Below are positions 48,232 to 57,046 of a DNA stretch of 64,000 nucleotides, one piece after another; within the stretch, counting starts at the first letter, position 1; every line of letters begins with the position of its first letter. A model generated the notes under the pieces. That model was given only the letters and a program-made list of their open reading frames with translations, was not told the origin of the DNA and made no database searches. Origin of the DNA: an uncultured Candidatus Saccharibacteria bacterium (lineage in GTDB: Bacteria; Patescibacteriota; Saccharimonadia; Saccharimonadales; Saccharimonadaceae); contig CALIJB010000026.1 of assembly GCA_938017675.1 (NCBI GenBank), forward strand, positions 8,268 through 72,267, given 5' to 3'. The translations under genes were made by a program, and so were the position numbers.

Positions 48232-48531
48232 CTAGCGCCGGCTATTCTGCATAACATTAAGTATTTGATCGATAAAGCCAGCCACGCTCGGGACAAGTTG
48301 GCCGGTGAGATTAAGCACCCAAACCAACAACACAATCAGCATAGTACCGCCTAAAAGCGACCCGAAACCGAAAAATATACCGCGAAAAAAGTTAATCTTG
48401 TAAATTTCGTAGCGATTGCGATTGAAGTCGTTGAACAACTCCTCGAGCAGCGCCTGGCGCGAGCCTTTTTCGTTGTCATCGTGCAGACGCTGAGCCATGC
48501 GGGCGAAGATGTTATTGTGCTTTTTAGCCAT
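48232..48531 (-). CDS. Small membrane protein, DUF5665-like
   Basis: 99 residues from ATG 48531 (MAKKHNNIFARMAQRL). A cytosolic helical half (ALLEELFNDFNRNRYEIYKI) is followed by a long hydrophobic stretch (FFRGIFFGFGSLLGGTMLIV and LLVWVLNLTG). This layout resembles the DUF5665 proteins common in candidate-phyla bacteria; function unknown. Confidence 0.6.
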   Translation of the reverse strand: MAKKHNNIFARMAQRLHDDNEKGSRQALLEELFNDFNRNRYEIYKINFFRGIFFGFGSLLGGTMLIVLLVWVLNLTGQLVPSVAGFIDQILNVMQNSRR

Positions 48532-48564
48532 AGATTTAGTTTGCCACAACTCGCCAGTTTTCAC

Positions 48565-48606
48565 AATAAAAAAGCGCCCTGATTTACAATAAAACAGAGC
48601 GCCTTG
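48565..48606 (-). terminator. Terminator of the YtxH operon
   Basis: Minus strand AGGCGCTCTG, 13-nt loop, CAGGGCGCTT followed by TTTTT; a 10-bp stem with two G-U pairs. Confidence 0.8.
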
Positions 48607-48625
48607 AGTATTTGATTAGCTACAA

Positions 48626-48943
48626 TTATTTGCGCTTACTTGGGCGGTTGAATTCATCCTTGGCGGCGTTAGCAGCACGGACAGCGCGGTCGCTATAGTC
48701 GTCAACAGTTTTGCGGCCTTCTTCGACGGCAGCATTGGCTTTGTTGCGGACATCGCTATAAACTTTCTCGCCCTTAGCCTTGACCTCTTCGGCTTTTTCG
48801 CCAGCTTCGTTCTTTAGTTCGTTAGCCTTTTTCTTGAGGTCGGCACGGGTTTCTTTGCCTGACTTCGGCGCTGTTAGGACGCCAGCGACTACTCCAGCGG
48901 CAGCGCCAAATAATGCTCCAAGTACAAATTTACGTTTTGACAT
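48626..48943 (-). CDS. YtxH-domain protein
   Basis: 105 residues. N-terminal Gly/Ala-rich transmembrane helix with the YtxH signature (LGALFGAAAGVVAGVLTAPK SGKETRADL), then a Lys/Glu/Ala-rich amphipathic helix. YtxH proteins are envelope-associated and stress-linked in some bacteria; the function is not known. GGAGG precedes the ATG; the gene follows 48946-49203 by two bases. Confidence 0.82.
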   Translation of the reverse strand: MSKRKFVLGALFGAAAGVVAGVLTAPKSGKETRADLKKKANELKNEAGEKAEEVKAKGEKVYSDVRNKANAAVEEGRKTVDDYSDRAVRAANAAKDEFNRPSKRK

Positions 48944-48945
48944 AA

Positions 48946-49203
48946 TTAGTCCTCCTTATTTTTATGTTTTTTAGTTTTGTACATCATCGATTTGATGATC
49001 TTGGCGATTGCTGCCGGCGCCACCATAGCAGCCGCGCTATTAGCGACCGACTCTACCTTGAGGGCAGTGCGCTCGGCGGCACAAGCCACCCGTTTGATTT
49101 GGCGGGAGATCTGGATTAGCTTGATCGTCAAGATAATTGCCAACAGCAAGAACAACGCCAAAGCTGCTGCCAAAATGATGACAAGTATTTGAGCCCATTC
49201 CAT
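48946..49203 (-). CDS. Small membrane protein of unknown function
   Basis: 85 residues. One N-terminal transmembrane helix (ILVIILAAALALFLLLAIIL), then a helical region (LIQISRQIKRVACAAERTAL) and a basic end (KKHKNKED). AAGGAGC is well placed for ATG 49203; TTG three nt upstream is an alternative. Co-transcribed with the YtxH gene; resembles DUF948-like anchors in layout. Confidence 0.6.
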   Translation of the reverse strand: MEWAQILVIILAAALALFLLLAIILTIKLIQISRQIKRVACAAERTALKVESVANSAAAMVAPAAIAKIIKSMMYKTKKHKNKED

Positions 49204-49294
49204 CAATATTTGCGCTCCTTTTTGTTTATTTTAATACTGCTTTTTGCAGCTATACTCTCATTATACCACGTTCTGTCAGAAAAAGCTAGTGCTT

Positions 49295-50200
49295 TTAGCG
49301 ATTTTCGCCGTTAATCCGCGATTGTAAGAACTGCCGTAGCGCTGGGCCGAGTTTTTGATGTTTCAATCCGAAATCAACCACGGTTTTGATGTATTCCAAT
49401 TTATCGCCGGTATCATAATATGTGCCGTTGGTGATTTCTACGCCGTAAAAATCAAATCCGTCGTCGATCATCTCTTGCATAATCGGCTGGACAGTGAATT
49501 CGCCGCGGCCACCAAAGTCATCGCGAGCCCGCTCGAGATAACCGAAGAACTCGCCCGGTAGCAAATAGCTACTGACACTCGCCAAGTCGGACGGCGCGTT
49601 AGCTTTACCAGGTTTTTCAACGATATTAGTCATTTTAATGACGCCGTTTTTGACTTGCTGGCCGTTAACTACGCCGTAACGATCGAATTCGGCGTCTTCG
49701 ACAATTTTCTTACACGACAAGATTGCCCCGTCAAGCTGCTGCGACGCCTCAATCATTTGGCGAAAACGACTCGGGCTAGCCTCGATGAAGTCGTCAGCAA
49801 ACGTGTAAATCACCGACTCGCCTGGCATAATCAAATGTGAAGCGCAAGTCAGCGGCGTCGCATTGCCGTACGGACCTTTCTGGCGGATGTAGACAAAATT
49901 AGCCATTTCGGACAAGCGCTGGACGACATCAATTAGCGGTTGCTTTTTGGCGCCGCCAGCACGCAGATTGGCGAGTAGCTCTTCGTTTGGCGTATCAAAA
50001 TGGTCTTCGATCGCCCGCTTGTTAGCACTACCGATGATAATAATATCCTTGATGCCAGCCTCAACCAATTCCTCGACGACATACTGAATAATCGGCTTGT
50101 CAATTAGCGGCAGCATTTCTTTAGGCATGGCTTTGGTCTGCGGCAAAAATCGGGTACCGAAACCAGCGGCGGCGATGATAGCTTTGGTTGGTTTTTTCAT
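49295..50200 (-). CDS. galU: UTP-glucose-1-phosphate uridylyltransferase
   Basis: Makes UDP-glucose for surface polysaccharide. 301 residues. Nucleotide-binding AAGFGTRFLPQTKAMPKEML, IIIGSANKRAIEDHFD, metal/uridine motif TFADDFIEASPS, EKPGKANAPSDLA, VEITNGTYYDTGDKLEY. AGGAGGAG precedes the ATG. Confidence 0.95.
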   Translation of the reverse strand: MKKPTKAIIAAAGFGTRFLPQTKAMPKEMLPLIDKPIIQYVVEELVEAGIKDIIIIGSANKRAIEDHFDTPNEELLANLRAGGAKKQPLIDVVQRLSEMANFVYIRQKGPYGNATPLTCASHLIMPGESVIYTFADDFIEASPSRFRQMIEASQQLDGAILSCKKIVEDAEFDRYGVVNGQQVKNGVIKMTNIVEKPGKANAPSDLASVSSYLLPGEFFGYLERARDDFGGRGEFTVQPIMQEMIDDGFDFYGVEITNGTYYDTGDKLEYIKTVVDFGLKHQKLGPALRQFLQSRINGENR

Positions 50201-50243
50201 TATATTAAACTCCTCCTCTGTCCTATTTCTGAAGTGTCGAACT

Positions 50244-51755
50244 TTATAATTTTTCGCGGATTAATTTCTGCGCGAGGCTCGGGTTGGCTTGGCCCTTGGA
50301 GCGCTTCATCACTTGACCAACCAAGTAGCCGATGGCTTTGTCTTTACCAGCTTTAATATCGGCTATGGATGCCGCCGAAGCTGGGTCGTTCAATACTTCG
50401 TCAACGATGGCAGCGATGGTGCCTTCGTCAGACACCTGCAGTAAGTTTTTCTCCTTGGCAATATCCTCCGGCATGACGCCAGCGTACTTTTCATTGAATA
50501 AATCGAGAAAGATTTCCTTGGTACTGTTCGAACTAATCGTCCCCTTCTCAGCCAGCAGAGCCAAGTGCGTCAAGCGGCGCGGACCGACTAGTCCAGACTC
50601 AACTTTTTGATAGTCTAATTGTTCGTCTGGCGTGGAAGCAAATAGGTTGAAGCTCCGTTTAGCCAGCCGGTCGTAAGTCTGGCGATCAACATTCAAATCC
50701 TCCAGCACTGATTGCTCGTTGCTATCAGTCAGGGAGTAAATGGCGTCCAGAGTTTTTGCAGCTTCCTGATGAGCTAGCACCGTATCAATTACCGAATGGT
50801 CCAGCTCCAAATCTACCCAGCGTTCTCGGTATTCGTTCGGCAACGCCGGCACTTCAGCTTGGATTCGAGCAATTTCCTCATCACCCAGCACCACTGGCGG
50901 AATGTCCGGATCGGGCATGTAGCGATAATCCTGGGCGTCTTCTTTCGAGCGCTGCGAGGTGGTAATTTGCTTGTCATCGCTCCAGCCGCGAGTTTCCTGC
51001 ACCACCGACTCACCACTTTCCAGCAGGTCAACTTGACGCTTAAATTCATACTCAGCGGCACGTTCGACGCTGCGGAACGAATTGAGATTCTTTACTTCCG
51101 CACGCTTGCCAAGCTCAGTCGCGCCCTTTTTAGCCACAGAAATATTGACATCAAAACGCATGTTGCCGTGATACAAATCACCGTGCGTCACGCCAGCGTA
51201 GACCATCAATTTGTGCAGCTCCGAAGCGTACGCCTTAGCCTCCTCGGCAGAATGCATGTCTGGCTCAGAAACGATTTCGATCAGCGGCGTACCAGCGCGA
51301 TTGAGATCAACCAACGAGTAGCCGTCGTGGTGCGTCAATTTACCAGCGTCCTCTTCCATGTGCGCATGATGAATCCGCACTCGTTTGAGCGAACCGTCTT
51401 CCAGCGGCGCGTCGACATAGCCAGCCAAAATAATCGGCTGATACATCTGCGAGGTCTGATAACCCTTTGGCAGGTCAGGATAGAAATAATGTTTGCGATC
51501 AAACCGACTGACGCGGGCGATTGGTGCGTTCAACGCTTTACCGGCGCGCACCGCCAGTTCAACAGCGTGCCTGTTGAGCACCGGCAGCATTCCTGGCAAG
51601 CCAAAGTCGATTTCATGTGTTTTTTCGTTCGGCTCAGCATTACGTGCATCATTGTCAGCCGGGCTAAACAGCTTGGTTTTGGTCGCCAGCTGGACGTGGC
51701 ACTCGATACCAATGGTCATTTCATATTGTTGTAAAATTTCGTCAGATACTGCCAT
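50244..51755 (-). CDS. gatB: Asp-tRNA(Asn)/Glu-tRNA(Gln) amidotransferase subunit B
   Basis: Kinase and tRNA-binding subunit of GatCAB. 503 residues. GIECHVQLATKTKLFSP at the start, catalytic region KHYFYPDLPKGYQTSQM, EDAGKLTHHDGYSLVDLNRA, DYRYMPDPDIPP, and a C-terminal YqeY-like helical domain. Only the tail position of gatC-gatA-x-gatB is unusual: an extra gene sits between A and B. Confidence 0.97.
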   Translation of the reverse strand: MAVSDEILQQYEMTIGIECHVQLATKTKLFSPADNDARNAEPNEKTHEIDFGLPGMLPVLNRHAVELAVRAGKALNAPIARVSRFDRKHYFYPDLPKGYQTSQMYQPIILAGYVDAPLEDGSLKRVRIHHAHMEEDAGKLTHHDGYSLVDLNRAGTPLIEIVSEPDMHSAEEAKAYASELHKLMVYAGVTHGDLYHGNMRFDVNISVAKKGATELGKRAEVKNLNSFRSVERAAEYEFKRQVDLLESGESVVQETRGWSDDKQITTSQRSKEDAQDYRYMPDPDIPPVVLGDEEIARIQAEVPALPNEYRERWVDLELDHSVIDTVLAHQEAAKTLDAIYSLTDSNEQSVLEDLNVDRQTYDRLAKRSFNLFASTPDEQLDYQKVESGLVGPRRLTHLALLAEKGTISSNSTKEIFLDLFNEKYAGVMPEDIAKEKNLLQVSDEGTIAAIVDEVLNDPASAASIADIKAGKDKAIGYLVGQVMKRSKGQANPSLAQKLIREKL

Positions 51756-52180
51756 TAGATTGCTCCTAAATCTTTCAATGCTTGTTTGTAAGCGGCCAGA
51801 GCGCGGCGCGCAATATCATAATTTATCTTGACATCAGCTTCGTGCGCGATATGGTTGCGAATTTTGTGTGCTCCCCAGATATGGTTAGCGTTCGACCAAA
51901 CCTTACCGGCGGCTTTCATACGCTCGCCCATAGTCTCGCCCTTGTAGTGACTATCACGCAAGGCTTTGTCAACAAGCTTATCAGCGTTGAGGATAGCTAG
52001 CTGCCAGCTAGGAGCGCTTTCTTTGTCGAGGCTATTTTCGATCGCCAGCCAGCGGGCGCGGAATTTTTCGACTTTGAGCTTCGGCGAACGCTTGCTAGCA
52101 AAGGCAATAAAAACTGCACCGACAATCGCCAAAATCAGTACCGCGATCAAAATAAACCACGTTGCGAAATTATTGTTCAT
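51755..52180 (-). CDS. Membrane-anchored conserved protein inside the gat operon
   Basis: 141 residues. N-terminal transmembrane helix (WFILIAVLILAIVGAVFIAF), then a helical cytosolic domain with AILNADKLVDKALRDSHYKG and HKIRNHIAHEADVKIN; the RNHIAHE motif recalls DUF4145-like domains. Function unknown. It overlaps the end of gatA by 11 nt and its stop touches the gatB start, so it is translated with the amidotransferase. Confidence 0.7.
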   Translation of the reverse strand: MNNNFATWFILIAVLILAIVGAVFIAFASKRSPKLKVEKFRARWLAIENSLDKESAPSWQLAILNADKLVDKALRDSHYKGETMGERMKAAGKVWSNANHIWGAHKIRNHIAHEADVKINYDIARRALAAYKQALKDLGAI

Positions 52181-53579
52181 TTTCGCCCTCCATATCGCCT
52201 GCTAGCGCGATCAACTTAGCGTCGGACTTCATCGGGCCAACTAACTGCGCGCCGATTGGCAGACCGCTAGAACTACTACCTGCCGGTATACTGATTGCTG
52301 GCAAACCTGCCAAGCTCGGCGGCACCGTCATGACATCCGCCAAGTACATCTTGACCGGATCGCTAGTGTTTTCGCCCAGACCAAACGCCGGCGTCGGCGC
52401 GGTTGGCAGCAGCAAAAAATCGTACTTCTCAAATAGCTTGTTGAATTCGTTAATCAAAACAGTGCGCGCCTTTTGAGCCTTCAGATAATAAGCATCGAAA
52501 AAGCCGCTGGATAGCACATAGCTGCCGATCATGATGCGGCGTTTGTTCTCGGTCATGAAGCCTTCGTTGCGGCTGCGGCCGTAGAGCTCGGCTAGCGTTT
52601 TGACACCTTCGGCGCGATAGCCGTAGCGCACGCCGTCGTAGCGCGCCAGATTGCTAGAAACTTCTGCTGGCACGACGATATAATAAATCGCCAAAGCATA
52701 TTTAAGGCTTGGCATATCAACATTTTCAACCGTGTGACCAGCTGCGCGTAATTTATTGGCAAAATCATTAACGTTAGCGCGAACTTCTGCGTCGACGCCG
52801 TCGCCCATCGCCTCGCTGATCAGGCCAATCTTCAAATGCTCGCCTGCTGATTTTTGCATTTCAAAGTAATCCGGCAGCGTCGTCATATCCTTGTCGTCGC
52901 GGCCAGCCATCACGCTAGTGACTAATGCCACATCGTCGGCATGCCGTGCGAAGCAACCCATCGTGTCGGTACTAGAAGCCATCGCCACCGCACCGTAGCG
53001 GCTGCTCAAACCATAAGTCGGTTTAAAACCGTAAACACCGTTGAAGCTAGCCGGCTGGCGAATTGAACCGCCAGTGTCGGTACCCAGCGCGAACGGCACC
53101 ACATCTAGCGCTGTCACGACCGCTGAACCTCCCGACGAACCGCCAGCTACCTTAGTCTGGTCAACGGCATTATGCGTCGCGCCAAAATATGAGTTCTCGG
53201 TCGAACCACCGTGCGCAAAAGCATCGAGATTCGACTTACCAATACAAATCGCACCTGCCGCTTCAAGCTTCTCGACGACGGTCGCCTGGACTGGCGCTTG
53301 AAAGTTCTCGAGCATTTTCGCCGCCGCAGTAGTCGGCGCGCCGAACGCCAAGTAGTTATCCTTGACCACGAACGGTACGCCCGCCAGGACGCCCGGATTC
53401 TCACCTTTTTTGATCTGCTCGTCGATCTCGTCAGCTCGCTGCAGAGCACGCTCTGCCGTCAGGCTTAGCAACGCATGATATTCCTCGATTTCTTGGGCTT
53501 TGGCGAGCGACCACTCGACTTGTGCCCGCGCAGTGGTCTCGCCTTTTTTAACCCTATCTACTAATTCAATAATTTTCAT
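52170..53579 (-). CDS. gatA: Asp-tRNA(Asn)/Glu-tRNA(Gln) amidotransferase subunit A
   Basis: Glutaminase subunit of the amidase family. 469 residues. Catalytic Lys in VPFVVKDNYLA, the Gly/Ser loop VAGGSSGGSAVVTALDVVP with the cis-Ser, and nucleophile Ser in LGTDTGGSIRQPASF. Start 53579 (MKIIELVDRVKK) follows AAAGGTG; a frame ten codons longer starts in gatC. Confidence 0.97.
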   Translation of the reverse strand: MKIIELVDRVKKGETTARAQVEWSLAKAQEIEEYHALLSLTAERALQRADEIDEQIKKGENPGVLAGVPFVVKDNYLAFGAPTTAAAKMLENFQAPVQATVVEKLEAAGAICIGKSNLDAFAHGGSTENSYFGATHNAVDQTKVAGGSSGGSAVVTALDVVPFALGTDTGGSIRQPASFNGVYGFKPTYGLSSRYGAVAMASSTDTMGCFARHADDVALVTSVMAGRDDKDMTTLPDYFEMQKSAGEHLKIGLISEAMGDGVDAEVRANVNDFANKLRAAGHTVENVDMPSLKYALAIYYIVVPAEVSSNLARYDGVRYGYRAEGVKTLAELYGRSRNEGFMTENKRRIMIGSYVLSSGFFDAYYLKAQKARTVLINEFNKLFEKYDFLLLPTAPTPAFGLGENTSDPVKMYLADVMTVPPSLAGLPAISIPAGSSSSGLPIGAQLVGPMKSDAKLIALAGDMEGENEQ

Positions 53580-53581
53580 AA

Positions 53582-53872
53582 CTACAACACCTTTGGTACT
53601 TTCACGCAATTGTCGCTTTGCTCGGCTGCTAAGGCCAGCAGCTGTTGCCGCGATACGCTGCTGTCAATGATTTCGTCGTCGCGCCAGACGTTTTGCAAGC
53701 CTGTCACCTGATACGTCGGCTCCACGCCGTCGGTATCCAACTCGTCCAGCTGACCGATATAGTTGATGATTCCCTCGATATCGGCGCGGATCGACTTAAC
53801 CTCCGGACCAGACATCTGCAAACTGCTTAATTGTGCCAAATGACGCACATCGTCGTTGGTAATTGTACTCAT
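53582..53872 (-). CDS. gatC: Asp-tRNA(Asn)/Glu-tRNA(Gln) amidotransferase subunit C
   Basis: 96 residues. VRHLAQLSSLQMSGPEVKSI at the start and GIINYIGQLDELDTDGVEPT are the GatC signatures. First gene of the gat operon; TATAAT lies nine nt before the ATG, so a very short leader. Confidence 0.94.
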   Translation of the reverse strand: MSTITNDDVRHLAQLSSLQMSGPEVKSIRADIEGIINYIGQLDELDTDGVEPTYQVTGLQNVWRDDEIIDSSVSRQQLLALAAEQSDNCVKVPKVL

Positions 53873-53971
53873 TATTCACTAATTATAACGCAGAAGCTAG
53901 AGAAGTGCCAAAGGATTTTACATAAGTTGCAGAAGCTCGGTCATCCCACTTATGCTACAATAAGATAAGTT

Positions 53972-55744
53972 ATGCCGCATCAAATCAAAAAGAAACTAGG
54001 AGTGACATTATATAGAGGCGGAGCGGAGTTCCGTGTGTGGGCGCCGTTTGCGCGGCAAGTATTCATCAGCGGGACGTTCACCGCGGGCGAGAAACAGCCG
54101 CTAACTAGCGAGGGCGACGGCTACTGGTTCGCGCTAATCCGCAATGTCGAGCCGGGCCACCAATACAAATACATTATCGAGACGCCCAACGGCCAGCTGC
54201 TCGAGAAGAACGACCCGCGCGCTCGAGCTATCACTAGCAGCGACAAGGGATTTTCGGTGGTTGTCGACAATAACTTCGATTGGCAGAACGATGCTAATTT
54301 TGCCATGCCGCCGCGCCAAGATCAAGTCATCTATGAACTGCATGTCGGCACTTTCAACCGCCCCGACGCTGCTACATCTGGTACCTTTGACAGTGCGATC
54401 GAAAAGTTGGATTACTTGCGAGATCTCGGTATTAACATTATCGAGCTAATGCCAATCACCAGCATGGCCTTTAGTAACGGCTGGGGCTACGCGCCAAACC
54501 ACATTTTTAGCGTCGAAAGCATGCTGGGCGGGCGCCACGGCTTGATGAAGTTTGTACGTGAATGCCACACCCGCGGTATCGGCGTAGTGCTAGATGTCGT
54601 TTACAATCATTTTTACGGCGACACCGATCTCTGGCAATTTGACGGCTGGAGTGAAAACGACCGCGGCGGGATTTATTTTTATAATGACGAGCGCGGCGAT
54701 ACGCCTTGGGGCGGACGGCCTGATTTCGGCCGGCCGGAAGTTCGGCAATTTATCCTTGACAATATAACGATGTGGTTGAGTGAATACCATATGGACGGCC
54801 TGCGCGTCGATAGCACTATTTACATGCGCAACACCGAAGGCCGCGATAACGACCCCGAGCACGACATCGCTGACACTTGGAGTTTATTGCAAGACATCAC
54901 TGAATTAGCGCACAAGATCAAACCAGATTCGCTAATAATCGCCGAAGACGCCGCCTGCAACCCAGCAATCACGGCACCGCGCGCCAACAACGGCTGCGGC
55001 TTTGATGCGCAGTGGGAGCTGGGGTGGCCGCATGCTTTGCGTGATGCGCTAGGGCTGACTACTGGTACGGCACCAACTTTGCAAGGCATTCGCTATGAAT
55101 TTTCCCACTCGTACAATGGCAATGATTTTGAGCGGGTTATTTTTAGCGATTCGCACGATACTGCTGCCAACGGCTCGGTGCGGCTCAACGAAGCAGCCGA
55201 CCCCACTGGCGGCACGACGCTATATGCCCGCGAGAAAGCTCTGCTGGCCGATGCCATCACTTTGACATCCGCTGGCATTCCAATGATTTTACAAGGCAGC
55301 GAGTTCTTGCAGGACGGCTCTTTCAACGATTGGGCGGCCCTAGAATGGCGCAAAACTGAAAAGTATGCTGGCATCCTGCTAGCCCACAAGCATTTGCTAG
55401 CACTACGGCACAACGCTTACGATACAACGCGCGGTCTGCAAGGCAATTCGACCGCCCTTTTCCACGCCAACGACGACAACTGCGTTATCGGTTACCACCG
55501 CTGGGATAAGGGTGGCGCTGGCGACGACGTGCTGGTAATTGTCAATTTCAGCGACCAGCACTTCGACCATTACGATATCAATTTGCCGCTGTCAGGACAC
55601 TGGCATGTCCGCTTCAACAGCAGCTGGCACGGCTATAGCAAAGATTTTCGCGGCGTGCATTTATCGTCGGTAACCACACACAAGAACGGTACAGCCACTA
55701 TCACACTACCGCCTTATGGAGTTTATATTTTGTCGCAAGAGTAA
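53972..55744 (+). CDS. GH13 glycosyl hydrolase with CBM48 (branching enzyme / trehalohydrolase type)
   Basis: 590 residues. N-terminal CBM48/E-set domain (YRGGAEFRVWAPFARQVFIS), then a GH13 barrel: DVVYNHFYGD, nucleophile Asp in MDGLRVDSTIYM, acid Glu in SLIIAEDAACNP, and VIFSDSHDTAANG; C-terminal beta domain. The layout fits a 1,4-alpha-glucan branching enzyme or maltooligosyl trehalohydrolase; the two are hard to separate by eye. No other glycogen gene is in the window. TACAAT lies 10 nt before the ATG. Confidence 0.85.
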   Translation: MPHQIKKKLGVTLYRGGAEFRVWAPFARQVFISGTFTAGEKQPLTSEGDGYWFALIRNVEPGHQYKYIIETPNGQLLEKNDPRARAITSSDKGFSVVVDNNFDWQNDANFAMPPRQDQVIYELHVGTFNRPDAATSGTFDSAIEKLDYLRDLGINIIELMPITSMAFSNGWGYAPNHIFSVESMLGGRHGLMKFVRECHTRGIGVVLDVVYNHFYGDTDLWQFDGWSENDRGGIYFYNDERGDTPWGGRPDFGRPEVRQFILDNITMWLSEYHMDGLRVDSTIYMRNTEGRDNDPEHDIADTWSLLQDITELAHKIKPDSLIIAEDAACNPAITAPRANNGCGFDAQWELGWPHALRDALGLTTGTAPTLQGIRYEFSHSYNGNDFERVIFSDSHDTAANGSVRLNEAADPTGGTTLYAREKALLADAITLTSAGIPMILQGSEFLQDGSFNDWAALEWRKTEKYAGILLAHKHLLALRHNAYDTTRGLQGNSTALFHANDDNCVIGYHRWDKGGAGDDVLVIVNFSDQHFDHYDINLPLSGHWHVRFNSSWHGYSKDFRGVHLSSVTTHKNGTATITLPPYGVYILSQE

Positions 55745-55801
55745 CTACCTTATCTTATATATTATAACATATTTGATGGTATTATGTCAAAAAATCTTGA
55801 T

Positions 55802-56791
55802 TTAGCTAGAGAAAAAGCGGATGGTAGCTATATCATTAGCCTCAACCGCAGCCCTGCCGCCAACTGGATAAGTGAATTTCGGGTCGGTATGGCCAAAATC
55901 TAGATTAGCAATGACTGGCATAGTCTGTTCAATGTTTTTGCTGAGAATAATATCCCTAAGAGCCTGCTCTGTTGGCTGCGATTCCTGTTGGAAACGCCCG
56001 ATCAGAATAGCTTTGACCTGGCGAAAATACGGCTGCTGCACTACCGACTGGAAATTGCGCTCGAACGTCTCTAAAATCGAATCGTAACTATCGTCCTCAA
56101 TACATAAGATGATATCGCCAGCAATGCGCGGAAAATACTCGGTGCCGTTCAACAAATTTAGACTGCACATATTTCCGCCCAGCAAGACTCCTTCGGCTCT
56201 ACCTTTTTGGATGATTACTGGACCGTTGTTTGGCAGAGTGGCGCGCGAGGATTTTTCATCGTAATCCCAAGGATAATCGTAAAAGTTCGCCGACGGCGCA
56301 ACTTCGTACTCATCCGGCTGATCCGCAAACAAACAGCGCTTAAAATATTCCAGCGAATAACTATTTTGCGGCAGCATACCAAAGCAATAAAAGTTCGGCG
56401 CAGCATATGTGATTAAGCCAGTTTTAGCCAAAATAGCATGATTCAACACCGTGATATCCGAAAATCCGGCAAAAATCTTCGGGTTGGCGCCAATTAGTTT
56501 CCAGTCTATTTTGTCGAGCAGCTGATTTGAATTAAAACCGCCAACGGCCGCCAAAATCGCTTTAACCTTCGAATCGGTAAATGCAGCATGCAAATCGTCG
56601 ACCTTCTCTTGATCGCTCGGACAGCCGCGCTGAGACCGTGAAAAGGCATTTTCACTAAACGTCACTGTCAGACCGAGCGATTCCAGCGCCATCGTTGCCC
56701 GCCGCAAAACAGTCTCGTCAATGTCGCTAGCCGAGCGCGCCAGTGCAACGATTCGAATTTCATCGACAGGCTGCAGTTTGTTTGGTGTCAT
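55802..56791 (-). CDS. Peptidase S66 (LD-carboxypeptidase / MccF family)
   Basis: 329 residues. Nucleophile Ser in FAGFSDITVLNHAI, Glu in ILCIEDDSYDSI, catalytic His in LDFGHTDPKFTYPVG, the triad of S66 enzymes. These cleave LD-peptide bonds in peptidoglycan fragments or, as MccF, microcin C-type adducts. No signal peptide, so cytosolic: muropeptide recycling or detoxification. AAAGGAT precedes the ATG. It is preceded by a leader-peptide attenuator, which is unusual for the family. Confidence 0.92.
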   Translation of the reverse strand: MTPNKLQPVDEIRIVALARSASDIDETVLRRATMALESLGLTVTFSENAFSRSQRGCPSDQEKVDDLHAAFTDSKVKAILAAVGGFNSNQLLDKIDWKLIGANPKIFAGFSDITVLNHAILAKTGLITYAAPNFYCFGMLPQNSYSLEYFKRCLFADQPDEYEVAPSANFYDYPWDYDEKSSRATLPNNGPVIIQKGRAEGVLLGGNMCSLNLLNGTEYFPRIAGDIILCIEDDSYDSILETFERNFQSVVQQPYFRQVKAILIGRFQQESQPTEQALRDIILSKNIEQTMPVIANLDFGHTDPKFTYPVGGRAAVEANDIATIRFFSS

Positions 56792-56829
56792 TTTTATCCT
56801 TTCTTATTCCAGTCAGTTGACTAATTACC

Positions 56830-56851
56830 AAAAAATCTCCTAGGCAGGAGA
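56830..56851 (-). terminator. Attenuator terminator before peptidase S66
   Basis: Minus strand TCTCCT, loop GCCT, AGGAGA, then TTTTTT. Its bases CTGCCTA (56847-56841) can instead pair with TAGGCAG at 56880-56874, which starts at the stop codon of the leader peptide. Confidence 0.8.
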
Positions 56852-56877
56852 CGAAAATCTAACAAAATAGCCTCTGC

Positions 56878-56940
56878 CTAAAACCGAAAGTAATGGCAGT
56901 GGCAATGATAGTAGCAGCAACAAAAAGTAAATAAGCTCAT
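56878..56940 (-). CDS. Cys/His/Tyr/Phe-rich leader peptide
   Basis: 20 codons: MSLFTFCCCY then YHCHCHYFRF, then TAG. It has five Cys, three His, three Tyr and four Phe. TATAAT lies seven nt before the ATG, so it is leaderless like neighbouring genes. The stop codon overlaps the antiterminator half TAGGCAG. A ribosome stalled on the Cys/His/Tyr codons would leave that half free to pair and block the terminator; a ribosome at the stop would cover it. This is the layout of amino-acid operon attenuators; function is inferred. Confidence 0.75.
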   Translation of the reverse strand: MSLFTFCCCYYHCHCHYFRF

Positions 56941-56947
56941 ACGGTTT

Positions 56948-56953
56948 ATTATA
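56948..56953 (-). promoter_or_regulatory. -10 box of the S66 leader
   Basis: TATAAT, seven nt before the leader peptide ATG. Confidence 0.75.
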
Positions 56954-56982
56954 ACATAATACATGTTCAGTAAAGAGATGTA

Positions 56983-57022
56983 GGCGGTCCCGCTCAATAA
57001 AAATATAAAGAACGGGACCGCC
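56983..57022 (-). terminator. 3' hairpin of hisS
   Basis: GGCGGTCCCG pairs perfectly with CGGGACCGCC around a 20-nt A/T-rich loop; no T-run follows. The form matches the 3' hairpins of the small-protein cassettes. Confidence 0.8.
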
Positions 57023-57046
57023 CCAGCCACTGACGAGGCGAGCATC

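Noticed and set aside
50796..51734. 312-aa ORF opposite gatB
   Set aside because: It is an open shadow frame of a certain gene, rich in His/Arg/Leu as expected from antisense reading.
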